From Perilla frutescens (lineage: Eukaryota > Streptophyta > Magnoliopsida > Lamiales > Lamiaceae): a DNA stretch of 64,000 nucleotides. The stretch lies in assembly GCA_026008535.1 (NCBI GenBank), contig BRKX01000002.1:33161501-33225500 (forward strand), in the 5' to 3' direction. This document shows, piece after piece, positions 14,161 through 25,600 of this stretch (positions are counted from its first letter, which is position 1; every line of letters starts with the position of its first letter). The notes under the pieces were generated by a model that was given only the letters and a program-made list of their open reading frames with translations, made no database searches and was not told the DNA's origin. Made by a program: the position numbers and the translations under genes.

Positions 14161-15504
14161 CTAATTGTTGTCGATACCCAATTCCTTTCGTCTCAAATCC
14201 AACGCCATACGTTCGTTCTCAAGTTTCATCCTCTCAATTTCCATCCTCATCATCTCTAATTCTCGGTCCTTTTTTCGACAAAACCTCTGCCATTTGAACT
14301 TCTCTTTCTCCAGTTCCAACATTTGCATTTCTATGTTTAGCCTTTGCTCCTCTATTTGAAGATTCCAATGACTCAATGACTGCTTTGGTGGCATGGTATT
14401 TGTTTTAGAGCCTTCAGCAGGACCTTTGTTTGCATCACAGTCGGCATTTTCTACCTGAAAACTGAATGTCTTGTTGCAATCTAAAGAATTCAAAGAATTT
14501 CTGAAACTAAATTCATCATGAGCCTGGCATTGTTTTGCCCGTTTTGCAGTGTTCCCTTGCAAATATGCCCTGTGATCCCCTGCTAAGGTCTGATTCTCTT
14601 CGTATTCACCATGATCATCAAATTCACCATCATCATCCTCATCGTTATCTTCATTTAAATGCCTTTTTGAATCACTGTCATCGTGATCATCTCTACTCCT
14701 AAGAGCCAAGCGCAATGAGCGCTGCAATTCAGGATCAGGGGGAAGATGCAACCGGTTCCCGTTATGGTAAGAGCACATTTCTTCGTAGTGTAAATGCTTT
14801 GAGCTCAGAATTTTCCTTACTTCCTCCTTCGATTTCTCAGAAATGTGATCCATCACATCTAAAAGTGCAGGTTTCTCAACAACCTCACAAGAAGTTCCTC
14901 TTCCTAGGATCTCATTCAGCCTCTTGTACCGTTTGTTGAGGTCATTGAATTTATCCTCACATTGCTGTGGCGAAACAAAATGACCCCTTTCAGCCATCAC
15001 TTTGGAAACAGATTTCCATTTCCCCTTCTTCTGCAAATTTGTGTATTTCCTCCGGGAACCACCTCCATATTCAGCAGCCGCCTCCTCACTAATGTATGAA
15101 ACAGCCGTAATTAACAGCCTCACCATACTGTCAGTCCATTTAACACGCTGCCATGTAGAAGCCTTCTTCCCTTTGCTCGGATCATTTCGATTATCAGCAG
15201 CATCTTCCGTTAAGCTCGGGTCATCATCATCACTTGCAGATTTCCCCCTATCCAGTTTATTGTAGTCAGCCAAGGAGAAAGTCGGCTCTTCTTGACTGCT
15301 CCCCATTGTTAGGGGGAAATTCTCGTGAATTGTATGATGAACCATCGATGATCCTTGCCTAAGATGAGGGTGGTTAGCTTGATGATGAGGTGCGAGCGCT
15401 TGCTGTTGGTGATGATGAACCCTCATCGGCCCTTGCAAATCAAAACCTCCAAAGGAACTGTTACCACCTTGCATAGCACTTCTCGATGACAAATTTCCTT
15501 CCAT
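14161..15504 (-). CDS. Trihelix (Myb/SANT-like) transcription factor
   Basis: This is a 447-residue protein in one exon. The N-terminal part (about 1-115) is His/Gln-rich, then acidic and basic. A Myb/SANT-like trihelix DNA-binding domain spans about residues 118-205, with spaced aromatic residues (W118, W123, W163) and the stretch FNDLNKRYKRLNEILGRG that closes the third helix. An acidic tract (about 282-306) follows. The C-terminus (about 380-442) is a highly charged coiled coil with many E/K/R/M residues, the usual dimerisation region of trihelix factors. The order of parts matches the plant clade that includes Arabidopsis At1g21200/At1g76870 and HRA1. It should act in the nucleus on GT-type elements. 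The start is the first in-frame ATG. It is divergent from LSM3, and two MITEs lie between them. The family is clear; the exact ortholog is inferred from gene order. Confidence 0.92.
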   Translation of the reverse strand: MEGNLSSRSAMQGGNSSFGGFDLQGPMRVHHHQQQALAPHHQANHPHLRQGSSMVHHTIHENFPLTMGSSQEEPTFSLADYNKLDRGKSASDDDDPSLTEDAADNRNDPSKGKKASTWQRVKWTDSMVRLLITAVSYISEEAAAEYGGGSRRKYTNLQKKGKWKSVSKVMAERGHFVSPQQCEDKFNDLNKRYKRLNEILGRGTSCEVVEKPALLDVMDHISEKSKEEVRKILSSKHLHYEEMCSYHNGNRLHLPPDPELQRSLRLALRSRDDHDDSDSKRHLNEDNDEDDDGEFDDHGEYEENQTLAGDHRAYLQGNTAKRAKQCQAHDEFSFRNSLNSLDCNKTFSFQVENADCDANKGPAEGSKTNTMPPKQSLSHWNLQIEEQRLNIEMQMLELEKEKFKWQRFCRKKDRELEMMRMEIERMKLENERMALDLRRKELGIDNN

Positions 15505-16818
15505 AACCCCTTAGAAACACATTCAACTCACCAAACTCTGCAACCACAACATCAATATTTCACTGTGAATACATACATCTTTTACCCAAGATCCCTAAAA
15601 CCCTCAGAATTCATACTTGTCACCACAACTACAAACCCAACGGTCCCTTTCAGTTTAATCATGTGCCTCAGAAACAACCACACAATTTTCTCTAACCATT
15701 CCAAAGCAAAATCCAGTACCTCTAGGCCTCCATCAGAATTCTAAATCATAAACTAAAAGTCAACAATTTTTTATTTTAATTTTAATTTTGCAAAAATAAG
15801 TTGATTCAGCCGTCAATAAAACTAACACACTACTAATTATGAAGTTTTTTTTTGCAACTGGGAAAAAAAATATTGTGCAGATTTTTCACTCATGGAGAAA
15901 ACCCATAAATTCAAAGGTAAAATAATCACCACACAAATGCGGAACACATTCAATCTCCACCAAAACACACAAAAATATATATGAAAAAAAAAATCTTAAC
16001 ACCAAAACATCAACTTACATTGAAACTGCAAGAAGCCCAAATCAAGATTTGACCTTGCAGATATCGAACCTGAAATGAACAGTCCAATCGCAAGATTGGG
16101 ATTAAGACACAACAAAATCTCAATAAATTCTCAAATTAAATATAGAAAAAGAAAAAAGAAAAAAAGCAGCGGAACTAATCAAAGGGTTGTTGAAGATGCA
16201 ATGTATGGGAGAATTAAATGGTCCGCAGCATATTTTTTTTTCAAGGAAGACACGCTAAAAACACACGCATCTCCTAGAAATAAGGCTAAAAGCCGATGTA
16301 AGGATTGTACAAGTTGTGTGTAAAATATTTCGACTTTTTGTAGGTTTTCAGGAACATGATTGGACTTTGGAACCTCACCTTAAATAATTTATTGGCGTGT
16401 GGGATATGTATGTGTGTTTGTAACATAGGTGTTGAGTTCTATAGAAAATGAATCAAATAAAATTGATATTCTTGTTTATTTGTGGGGATTTTATATAAAT
16501 ATTTGGATGGGTGGATTTGTATTTGTAATCTATGGAGATAATTTGATAAATTAGCAATGCAAGGCAATCTATTTTATGTTTTAACGTTTATTTTTATTTT
16601 TAATTGCATTTGAGAAATTTATGAGAATCTTGTTAAATTAATTAAAATTCCTTTCACCAAATTCAAGGCCTTTAATCTAGATTCTAAATATAGAATCCAA
16701 TAACGTTGATGTATTCTGTCCACTTTAAAACTCCTATTCAACAATTTGAAATATATTCCATTGTTTTCACGTTTAGGGAAAAATGTAATACAAAAAGATT
16801 AATATCATTTTTTTAAAA
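15505..16818. promoter_or_regulatory. Trihelix upstream region (5' UTR and promoter by position)
   Basis: This lies upstream of the minus-strand trihelix start. Short frames on either strand lack recognisable features. The first 250 bp have balanced composition like a leader. I cannot place a transcription start or TATA box with confidence. Confidence 0.35.
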
Positions 16819-17182
16819 GGATTAATTACGATTAAATACATAAATTTTCACACAATTTATAATTTAGACACAAATTTTGAAACATTTTTTTACAAAATAA
16901 ACACTCTCAAGTTGTTCAACGAACGGAAAACTGATAGATGTGTATATATATATAACATGAATTATTCTAAAATTGTATATATATGTATATATATAGCATA
17001 ATCATAATATGAATTTCATTAATATAATAATGGTAGGTATGAAATTTGTATAGTTTTCATATTATTGCAAATTGTATCTATTTCGTAAAAAAATACAAGA
17101 TTTTATTTTAATTGCAGCGTTTCAAAGTTCGTGTCTAAATTGTAAATTGTGTCAAAGTCATGCATTTAATCGTAATTAACCC
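16819..17182. mobile_element. Mutator-like MITE with long terminal inverted repeats
   Basis: The left end GGATTAATTACGATTAAAT and the complement of the right end, GGGTTAATTACGATTAAAT, begin inverted repeats that stay alignable for about 65 bp (shared words CACAATTTA, ATTTAGACAC, TTTGAAAC). Such long repeats in a 364-bp non-coding element are typical of Mutator-like MITEs. The flanks are A/T runs (ttttaaaa and ttaaaaaag), so a 9-bp target duplication cannot be judged. Confidence 0.78.
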
Positions 17183-17974
17183 TTAAAAAAGGATAAATTT
17201 GTGCATCGTGTATGAAATTGTTCATTCTTTAGCTCATCATGCTTCTTTTCTTTCTTCTTCAAATTGTTGGTTGTCGAATTTTCCGACTTGACTTAATACT
17301 ATGGCCAATGCAGATATCTTACGATGATTTCTATCAAATTTGGTCTTTAGTGAAACACACATAAACATGTAGATTAGTTTATATTTTCCTCTTTTAATTA
17401 GAGAGAGACCATTGTACAAATTTAAATCTCATATCCCCAACTGAAAAATAAAAACATTAACACAACATATAATGTGTTAGTGAGGCTTGAGGGAGGCCTT
17501 CCAAGACATGTTATTACATAAAAAGAATATAAATCTCAACTGTTTTATCTAGGAAAATTAAACATCAATTGTTATTGTTAGAGGGATGTAAGTCATAATT
17601 ATTTAAAATTATTAATTAAGTATTGGTAATTTTCTCTTAAACTATTTATTCCAAGGACCTTCAAGACAATTAAATCTGACACCCCTTGCTACTGCAGGAT
17701 AAATTATTCCAACTTACTACGTATGCGATTAAGAGAAATTTGATTCACAAATTCATCAAATAGTGTCAAATTTTATAAAGATTTTTGCATCTGTATAAAT
17801 ATATTTCTCGTAGCAGGCTGCGTAAAGTGATGACACTATTAATTTCATCTTTATACAGATGAATGATCAGAGTTTGATATGTTGGTAAGTTATACATGAT
17901 GCAGCCTTCAAAAAATAAAATAAAAAAATAAAATAAATAAAATAAAAATGAATTTGACAAGAAAAGAAGATGGG
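17183..17974. other. AT-rich spacer between two MITEs
   Basis: No gene or clear repeat is visible apart from an AAATAAAATAAA-type run near 17908-17948. Confidence 0.45.
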
Positions 17975-18490
17975 AGTTTCTATTTGCACTACTGAATTTA
18001 CTCTTTGCACTTTCACTTGCTCAATGCACCCTAATTTTACTTTTTGCACCAAACACGTTTACATTAATGCTCTTTAGTCTAAAAAAATATGTTCGAAAAT
18101 ACAATTTCGAACACGTCCAATTTGTTCAAGAATATTAATTTGAACGACATTTATACTTTAAAAAATATGGAATTAGTTCGAAAATTAAAGTTCGAACATC
18201 CTGTGTTCGAACTTCGATTTTCAAACACACCTTCAAAAAAAAATGTTCAGATAAATAATTATGAACACGTTCAACCTTTTCGACAATATTAATTCGATAG
18301 ACTCATATACTTCGAAAAATATGAAGTTGGTTCGAAAATTGAAGTTCGAACATTCTCATTGTGTTCGAATTTCAACATCCGAACACTCCTAGATGTGTTC
18401 AGACTTATTTTTTTATTAAAGAGTATTTAAGTTTTTTTTTTTTTTTTTTTTTGTGGTTTAAAGAGTAAAATTAGTGGTGAAAATAGAACT
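17975..18490. mobile_element. Inverted-repeat element rich in TTCGAA/GTTCGAA, next to the LSM3 promoter
   Basis: The left end AGTTTCTATTTGCACTACTG and the complement of the right end, AGTTCTATTTTCACCACTAA, continue alike through ACTCTTT, giving terminal inverted repeats of about 35 bp. The interior is a diverged tandem duplication of about 150 bp (18095-18235 and 18255-18395). Both units contain GTTCGAAAATTAAAGTTCGAAC-like palindromic words. A run of about 22 T lies near 18427-18452. It has no coding frame. Its right end is about 165 bp from the LSM3 start codon, so it borders or forms part of that promoter. The superfamily is uncertain; the long repeats suggest Mutator-like. Confidence 0.6.
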
Positions 18491-18580
18491 ATAATATAAA
18501 AATGATGAAGCTAATAAGTAGAAAGCGCTTTTAAACACACGTTTCTGGTTCGATGAAAAAATGTTTCAAGAAACGCTATA

Positions 18581-18591
18581 CTATATATAAG
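18581..18591 (+). promoter_or_regulatory. Probable LSM3 TATA box
   Basis: The sequence CTATATATAAG lies 66-76 bases upstream of the LSM3 ATG, a position compatible with transcription starting about 30 bp further on and a short leader. This is a motif match only. Confidence 0.5.
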
Positions 18592-18656
18592 AGGGTTCAG
18601 CAAACAACTACGAAAAATTTTGCAGAGAAATTTGAAAAGGCAAACAAGGAAGAAAA

Positions 18657-18772
18657 ATGGGGAGCGAAGAGGAGAGCGCCGTGAAGGAGCCGTTGGACCT
18701 CATTCGCCTCAGTCTCGACGAGCGCATCTACGTCAAGCTCCGCCATGACCGTGAGCTCCGTGGCAGGCTCCA

Positions 18773-18824
<52 letters not shown>

Positions 18825-20258
18825 GTTATTACTACTGTCATATGTGTATTGATCTCGCTCTGTGATTTGTGTGGTTCGTTCACGTGTAGTAGGGTGGGGA
18901 ATGATAATACTGTGACTCAATTGATAATTTAGTAGATGCGGTATTGCTATGTTTGAGGAACGATTCGAATTTAAGCAAAATTAGGTTTGCGGTTGATGGA
19001 GGATGGTGCGCGGGGGTTAGGGTTTCGAAAAAAATTGGTCTTTTTGTTGATTATTCGTAGTGTGGATGCTGTGAGTTTGGATTGCTAGGCGTCACTTTGA
19101 TTGATCAGCAGTTAGGATATCTAGGTTTTAGGGATTTCAGTTGAACTGAAAATATGTGAAACTACTTTTGGTTCTATTTTCTTGTGATGTTAGATTTTAC
19201 TCTCAACACAATGGCTTGGATATGCCGTGCTTAGACGTTTGATGAAGACTGTGATAAGACTTCTACAAAAACCAATTAACCTGCATTTGGCACGAGACAG
19301 CCTTTCTTATAACTGTGATGTTCTTGTTGTTTTACTTACTTTTTCAAGTGGCTCACTTGTTAGAAAAGTGGTTGCCTGAAAATTCTTGTATTATTTAAAA
19401 AGACCAACGTGTTGCCCTCATGGTGTTACTTGAATGGGACACACACTGTTCCTAATGGCATTCCTGCTCCATTTTTTTAAGAACTTGGATAGAGTAGGTT
19501 CAATTAATGAATTAAGGATCTTTTCCTAAGCTCATTTCCTTTCCCTAAAAGTAACAAAAGTCAAAAATGTAAAATTTTATGGTATTCTTTAAGTTTCTAC
19601 TTCCTTAATTCTGTTGCTAAGTAAATTTTGCAGGCTTATGATCAGCATTTGAATATGATTCTGGGTGATGTCGAAGAGATTGTCACAACAGTAGAGATTG
19701 ATGATGAAACATACGAGGAAATCGTCAGGGTATGTTCTTACAGTTTTGACATATATTGTAGTTAAACCTTTTCTGTTCACCTGTTACTCAGATGGCCTAG
19801 ACATTCAGTAGTGCATTATAATTAATTTATACCACAGAAGATTATTTTTATCCAACAATATGATTTTGTGGTAGTTGTATGTTGATTAAAAAGTAAAATT
19901 AAATGTTTCCCACATCCACATTCAGATACATTATTGTTCATTTTGAAGGAAAATATTGGCTGCACTTGATGTCACCAAATAAAAGAGTAATGTCTAAGAA
20001 TTTATTCAATGACATTAAGGTTCTACCACAACCAACTTGGACTTTGTCTACAAGTAGTGTATGTTTAATCTATGTGTGAGGACTAAGATTCTGGCCTATG
20101 ATGGTTTACTTAATGTGCTAGTTCATAATATATGTATCAGTATTAACTTGACATCCATCTTTTATTCTTCTTTGTAGACCACAAGACGTACTGTGCCATT
20201 CTTATTTGTCAGAGGGGATGGTGTCATTTTGGTCTCACCTCCACTGAGAACGGCCTGA
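18657..20258 (+). CDS. LSM3: Sm-like protein LSM3
   Basis: Three exons (18657-18773, 19634-19729, 20178-20258) join at GT-AG borders in phase 0 and encode 97 residues, about the length of plant LSM3. Residues 12-55 form the Sm1 motif (DLIRLSLDERIYVKL through LNMILGDVEE). Residues 77-92 form Sm2 (PFLFVRGDGVILVSPP, with the RGD loop of the RNA-binding pocket). LSM3 is a subunit of both the cytoplasmic LSM1-7 ring, which promotes decapping and decay of mRNA, and the nuclear LSM2-8 ring, which holds the U6 snRNA 3' end. The first intron begins GTCTGTCT and runs straight into about 22 CT repeats (18779-18822), so the 5' splice site is in a microsatellite. The gene converges with SEC5. Confidence 0.95.
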
Positions 20259-20974
20259 TATGGAGGATTTGCCACATTTTCAAGGCCGGAGACAAGGTTT
20301 TCACGTGTAATCCTGCATTGACCCTGTTATCTTTTGCACCTCATGAAATTCGGTTGAACTTCTAGATTTGTTGTGTATTTGCTCTTAAGAATGGTTGTTT
20401 TAGCTTTATTGTTCACGACAAAGTTCAGGTAGAAAATGCATTATCCAAAGTGCTTGTAGAGCAGTTGCCGCCGATAATGGTAATGGGCTGAATAGTAGTT
20501 ATTGCCAGCCTCCTTTTGAGGGTGGATATTGTCGTATCAGTGTTCATCTTTATTTTTTGAATCAAGATTACATCAGCACAGCACATTTACACTCCAGATG
20601 AGGATGTTTTGTGGACTTGTACCTTAGCTACAGCTTACACACTTTTCAACAGGGAAAAAAATGCTTAATGTGCATTCAAACGCGACTGCAAACCTTCTAA
20701 AAGTGTGATATTAACAATCCCTAGCGGGAATTGGAGCGTGGTCATAAGTGGTTTCATAATAAGGAATGACAAATCCACTCAACGAATTGCCAGTACTGGG
20801 AAATTGCAAAACTCAAGTAGCACCGATCTCACAAAACTTGACCGCTATGAACACTAAAAACAGTAATACACTTTTTTTTCCAGCAATACTATGAATTACA
20901 AACAGAGATACAACGATTACACAAAAAATAACCGGAATGCAATGTGATGAGAACGTAGAAATATAATTACAAGT
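20259..20974. other. Shared 3' region of the convergent genes LSM3 and SEC5
   Basis: This 716-bp spacer lies between two stop codons that face each other. It probably holds both 3' untranslated regions. No further gene is visible. Confidence 0.6.
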
Positions 20975-22589
20975 TTATCTACGTCTTTGCCTGGAGTAAC
21001 TCGGTGAACCAAACGACTGAGAGTTTCTGTAGTTTCTGCTCGGAGAATCCATCGACCCTCTAAAAGAAGCATATGCGGCTTTGGCCGATTCTGGTAGAGA
21101 GTCCAATGGAAGTGACTCCACAAAGCATGCTGTGTTGATCCTTGTCCTTTCAAGCTCCGATTGGAGTAGTTCTGAGCTGTATTGTTGGGCAAGAGCCTAA
21201 GCAAACACAAATATGAACGTGACAGTATGTAAGTCATCAGGAATAAATTGGTTAAACGAAGTGGTTTACTCCAACATCTACATACAGTGTTCAGTGTAGC
21301 TTAATAGAACAGAACAAAACAGGAGAGTATACTGAAACCAGGTAACGAAAAAAAAATGTATTTTCTTACAATGAGGTCATCAGGAGATGCAGTTGATCCT
21401 GACTGCCTGTCATCTGCAAGGGCATCATCACTTCCACGTGTAGGCCGGCGCTGATGATTTGGAGTCTCCACACCCTCTGTGACAGTTTCTATAGCCTTCT
21501 CTAACAGGACCCCTTGTAAAGACGTAAGAGAGTCCCTTGCATCGTGAGTGAAATAGGGATTCAATATGGTCTCAAAATATTCGAGCTGCAGAAAATGAAG
21601 AAAATAATCAGAAAATGAAGGAAATAAAAATTAGAGAAAATGAATAGAAAAAACATAAACTAGTTAGCTGTTTGCAGCAAACAGTTAGTTACTCTTGTTC
21701 TGTGAAGCCAACAGAGAAATCTTTTTCATTTTTATTTTCTTTTTTCCATCTCCTCTCTCTCTCTCTCTCAACATTTTCTCATGAATAGTGCGAGTTTTCA
21801 AATTTCTAAGTTCACACTACAATTTACTCAGCAAATGATGTGTGATTTTGCAAACAAGTTCTAATCTTATCCATCTTTTCAAAGCATGTTAAAGGTATGT
21901 CCGTATTGATCTCTAAGATGTTAACCTTAGAAGGAGAAGCACAAAACTAAACCGATAAAACTCTATTTACTAAACTGTTCAGCAGAACCAGTGGTACTTA
22001 TCAATAGGGCTGAAAATGAGCCAAACTACTAGCAATCGGCTCGAAAAAAGCTCGCTCGAAACTGACTCGTTTATTAAACGAGCCGAACTCGAGCTTGCTA
22101 AACGAGCTCGCCATTTTCTCGAGCTGAGCTCAAGCTGGGCTCGTCGAGCTCACGAGCTAACTCGGCTCGTGAGGTTCTCGAGCTTTTTAACGAGCCCTCT
22201 CATGAACTGTCTCGCAAGTAGGCTCGCAAGTAGTTAAACGAGCCAAGCTCGAGCCTGGCTCGAGAGCTGTATCACGAGATACGAGTCTGGCTCACGAGTA
22301 CTTAAACGAGCCGAGCTCGCGAGCTATTTCGAGACATATACTATTTTTGTAATTTTTAAAATATTATTTATTTATATTGTAACTTTTGTCAAATTAATAC
22401 TTCGCATTTAAAATAAAACGAAATTAATGGTATTAACTATTGAACTAATATTATTAAAATTAAGAAATCAATGATCAAGAGTAACAATTATATACACAAA
22501 TAGACAAACTAATGAACTGTATATATATACATATTATATATTTACATATAATATAGTTATCTTATTTACAATTTTACATAGTATATTAG

Positions 22590-22640
<51 letters not shown>

Positions 22641-25600
22641 TGAAATGATATTATATATATTAATATTATCAGAATTAAGAAATTGAACTCTCAATAATAA
22701 GTACTAAGTAATAAGAGAAATTATGAATAATATTAAATTAATATTATCGAAAGTAAAAAAAATAATAATAATGGAAAATGAAAATTAACAAAAATTATAA
22801 CTAATCAAATGTTCAAAAGTAATAATAATAATATTATAAGAATATAAGTTATAAGTTATAAATTATAAATTTATAATTTGCGTAAAGTAATAAAAGGAAA
22901 AATGAAATTAAAAAATTAATATTAATATTGACAACTTGACAAATAATACTCATAATTAAATATTAATACATGAAATTAAATCAATGATATTAAATTAATA
23001 TTATCAAAAGTAACAAAGTAATAAAGAAAAAATGAAATTAACACAAATTAAAACTAATCTAATGTTCAATAGTAACAATTCTTAGCACAAATATTATATA
23101 GTTAATCTTAAACACTTAGTAATATAAACTAATGTCTATTATAGTATATAGTTGATATTAGTTAAAATATACATAGCAATAAAAGGGAAAAAGAAAATTA
23201 ACAAAAATTAAGACTAATATTGACAAAAAATAATCATTCTCAATTCATTAAATAAGAAATATTAAATGAAATAAATGATATTGAAAACATAATAATTTCT
23301 CAAAATTTTGTTATCAAAATTAAGAAATCAAAGATTCAAGATTAAAAATATTCTTATTTCTTAGTAGTTAGCACAAATGTTATATAGTTAATCTTATATT
23401 CTTATTTATATATACAATTTGTATTATAGTATATAATTTATATTAGTTAATAGAAAAATTAACAAAAATTAAGACTAACATTAAATAAGCTAAACTAATT
23501 AAGAATAATAATTAAACAAATTAAGAATTAGTAGTCTCTTACAAAATATAGAATGATTAATCTATAAGTTATCTTAATATATTGGAATATGATATGACTT
23601 ATGACTTATAATATAATTGTGCATGTAAACGAGCTCGATTGAGCTCGAGCCTCGAATTTTAAATAATCGAGTTGAGCTCGAGTTCGGACTTGAATTTAAA
23701 TAATCGAGTTGAGCTCGAGCCGAGCTCGAGTTCGGGCTCGAATTTTAAATAATCGAGTCGAGCTCAATTTTTTCCCGTCGAGCCGAGCTCGAGCCCAACT
23801 TCAAAGCTCAAGTCGAACTCGAGCTCGAGCTCGAGCTCACGAATACCTAAGCGAGCCGAGCTCGAGCCTGGTGGTACTCGACTCGGCTCGGCTCGTATAC
23901 AGCCCTACAGTGTTATCAGTGGCATCTCCACAAAGTTGTTGGCACAGTGTTTCTGAAGAAACCTCAGATAGACTTACCTCAAGCATAAGCTGAGAAAAGC
24001 CACTTGGATCCAGTGCCCTGAGATCTTTGGTTTTGTTTTCGTTAAATAGACCAAGAAGTATATCAACTAGGCCTTCAACAAGAATACCAAGAATCTTGTC
24101 CAGCAAAGGCTTACAACCAGCAAAAACCTGCATAGAGAAAATCTTGTTCTTGAAAGAGAGTAAAAGCAAAAACTATGTAACGAATAGGAACTTACACATC
24201 TCCAGGAGACTTCACAAAGTTTTGATAAAAGATATAAATAATTTCAAGAAATTCTCTCCACGGATGTTCTAATTTGTATGACAGAGAAATGCATAAAAGT
24301 CTTAATTGAATTTTCTTTAGTTGAGAAAAAGTACCTCTGCATGTACAGCAACCAAAGTATGAAGTAGGTCAACAGCTGCATCTCTGACTCCCTGCAAATT
24401 TTTTATATCATTGGAAATACATATTACTCAACTTGAAGTAAGCAAAGTGAAAAAAATAAAGAGTAAAGAGTCCTCACTTTGACCGCAGGTGCTGCTCCCC
24501 ACTGAACTCCAGCATCCAACAAATAATTTGCTGCAGCTGCTCTAATCAAATTTGTCTGGGAAAATTAATGCAAAAATGATAAGGTGATTGAAACATAAAA
24601 GTAATAGCAGGAAATTTAAAATCCAACCCACCTGAACATGTAATAGTTTAACCCAGTAGAAACATAAAAAGAGATGTAAATTTCATCCCAGAAGCACAGA
24701 CATTTTGGGCTGGGGCATTATTTAAAAATAAGCTAATCTTGGCACATAACAACATTCCTCACCACACATACCAATCTTATGCACTCAAAGAAATGTTAAT
24801 CAAATCAAACAGGAAGCAGTATGCAGAAACTGACACAAGAAACATTGTTTGCTACTGTCAACATGCTGTCACGGATCGCTACTAGCAGAAAGGAAAACTA
24901 AGAAACCACATATGATAAATCATTAACTAGAGCTCAACTAGCAAACACATGTCATAAGGTAAATCCCGGCACGGGTAACCCAAATAACATGATTGATACA
25001 CATCAATATGCACTATAAGAGTAAAACAAATAAACAATCTTCCAAGCCAAGCAAACACTAGTTTCAGCATACCTTGGCTAGAGTATACTGTTCGATGACC
25101 TTCTCTTCAAGACCAGTAAAGGATATAACCAGCTCTTGAATGTCACCATCATCCTCAACTTTAACCCTGAATATACAAATAAACTACATCAGTCAAATGC
25201 TGAGAAGATATAAAAAGGAGATTTCCAAAGCAAGAAAATTTGATTGTTAATCTTTTTCCTTGGGAGGAACAGAAGACATAATATGGGTCAAACATTAAGG
25301 AAGAATGAGCACAGTTTTCTGAGGACAACCAATTTTTTCAGACAAAGCTCATGGAAAAGTTAATCTTAGCACTTAAACATTGCAGAGATTGGAATGCATT
25401 GGAGTTGTTAGCTCAAGGTTCTCCTCTACTACGCTGACTGAGCATACTGCTTTATCATAGATATTATATTCAAGTGTTGCTTTATTATACCTGGATTGTA
25501 GCCATATATGTTTGTATTTTCCATACAATTCCAGAGCAAGTTCGTCTTTGCAATAACCAATATTGCTCAGGACCATTAGCAACTTTTGATGTGAATCAGT

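Noticed and set aside
14165..15265. Plus-strand frames inside the trihelix gene
   Set aside because: They are antisense shadows of the 447-codon gene and have no motif.
18597..18932. Frames with RE or SL repeats over 18657-18932
   Set aside because: They come from reading through the CT microsatellite. The real LSM3 exon 1 ends at 18773.
22016..23993. Ser/Arg/Ala-rich frames near 22016-22237 and 23709-23993
   Set aside because: They are translations of GAGCTCG arrays in the transposon ends.
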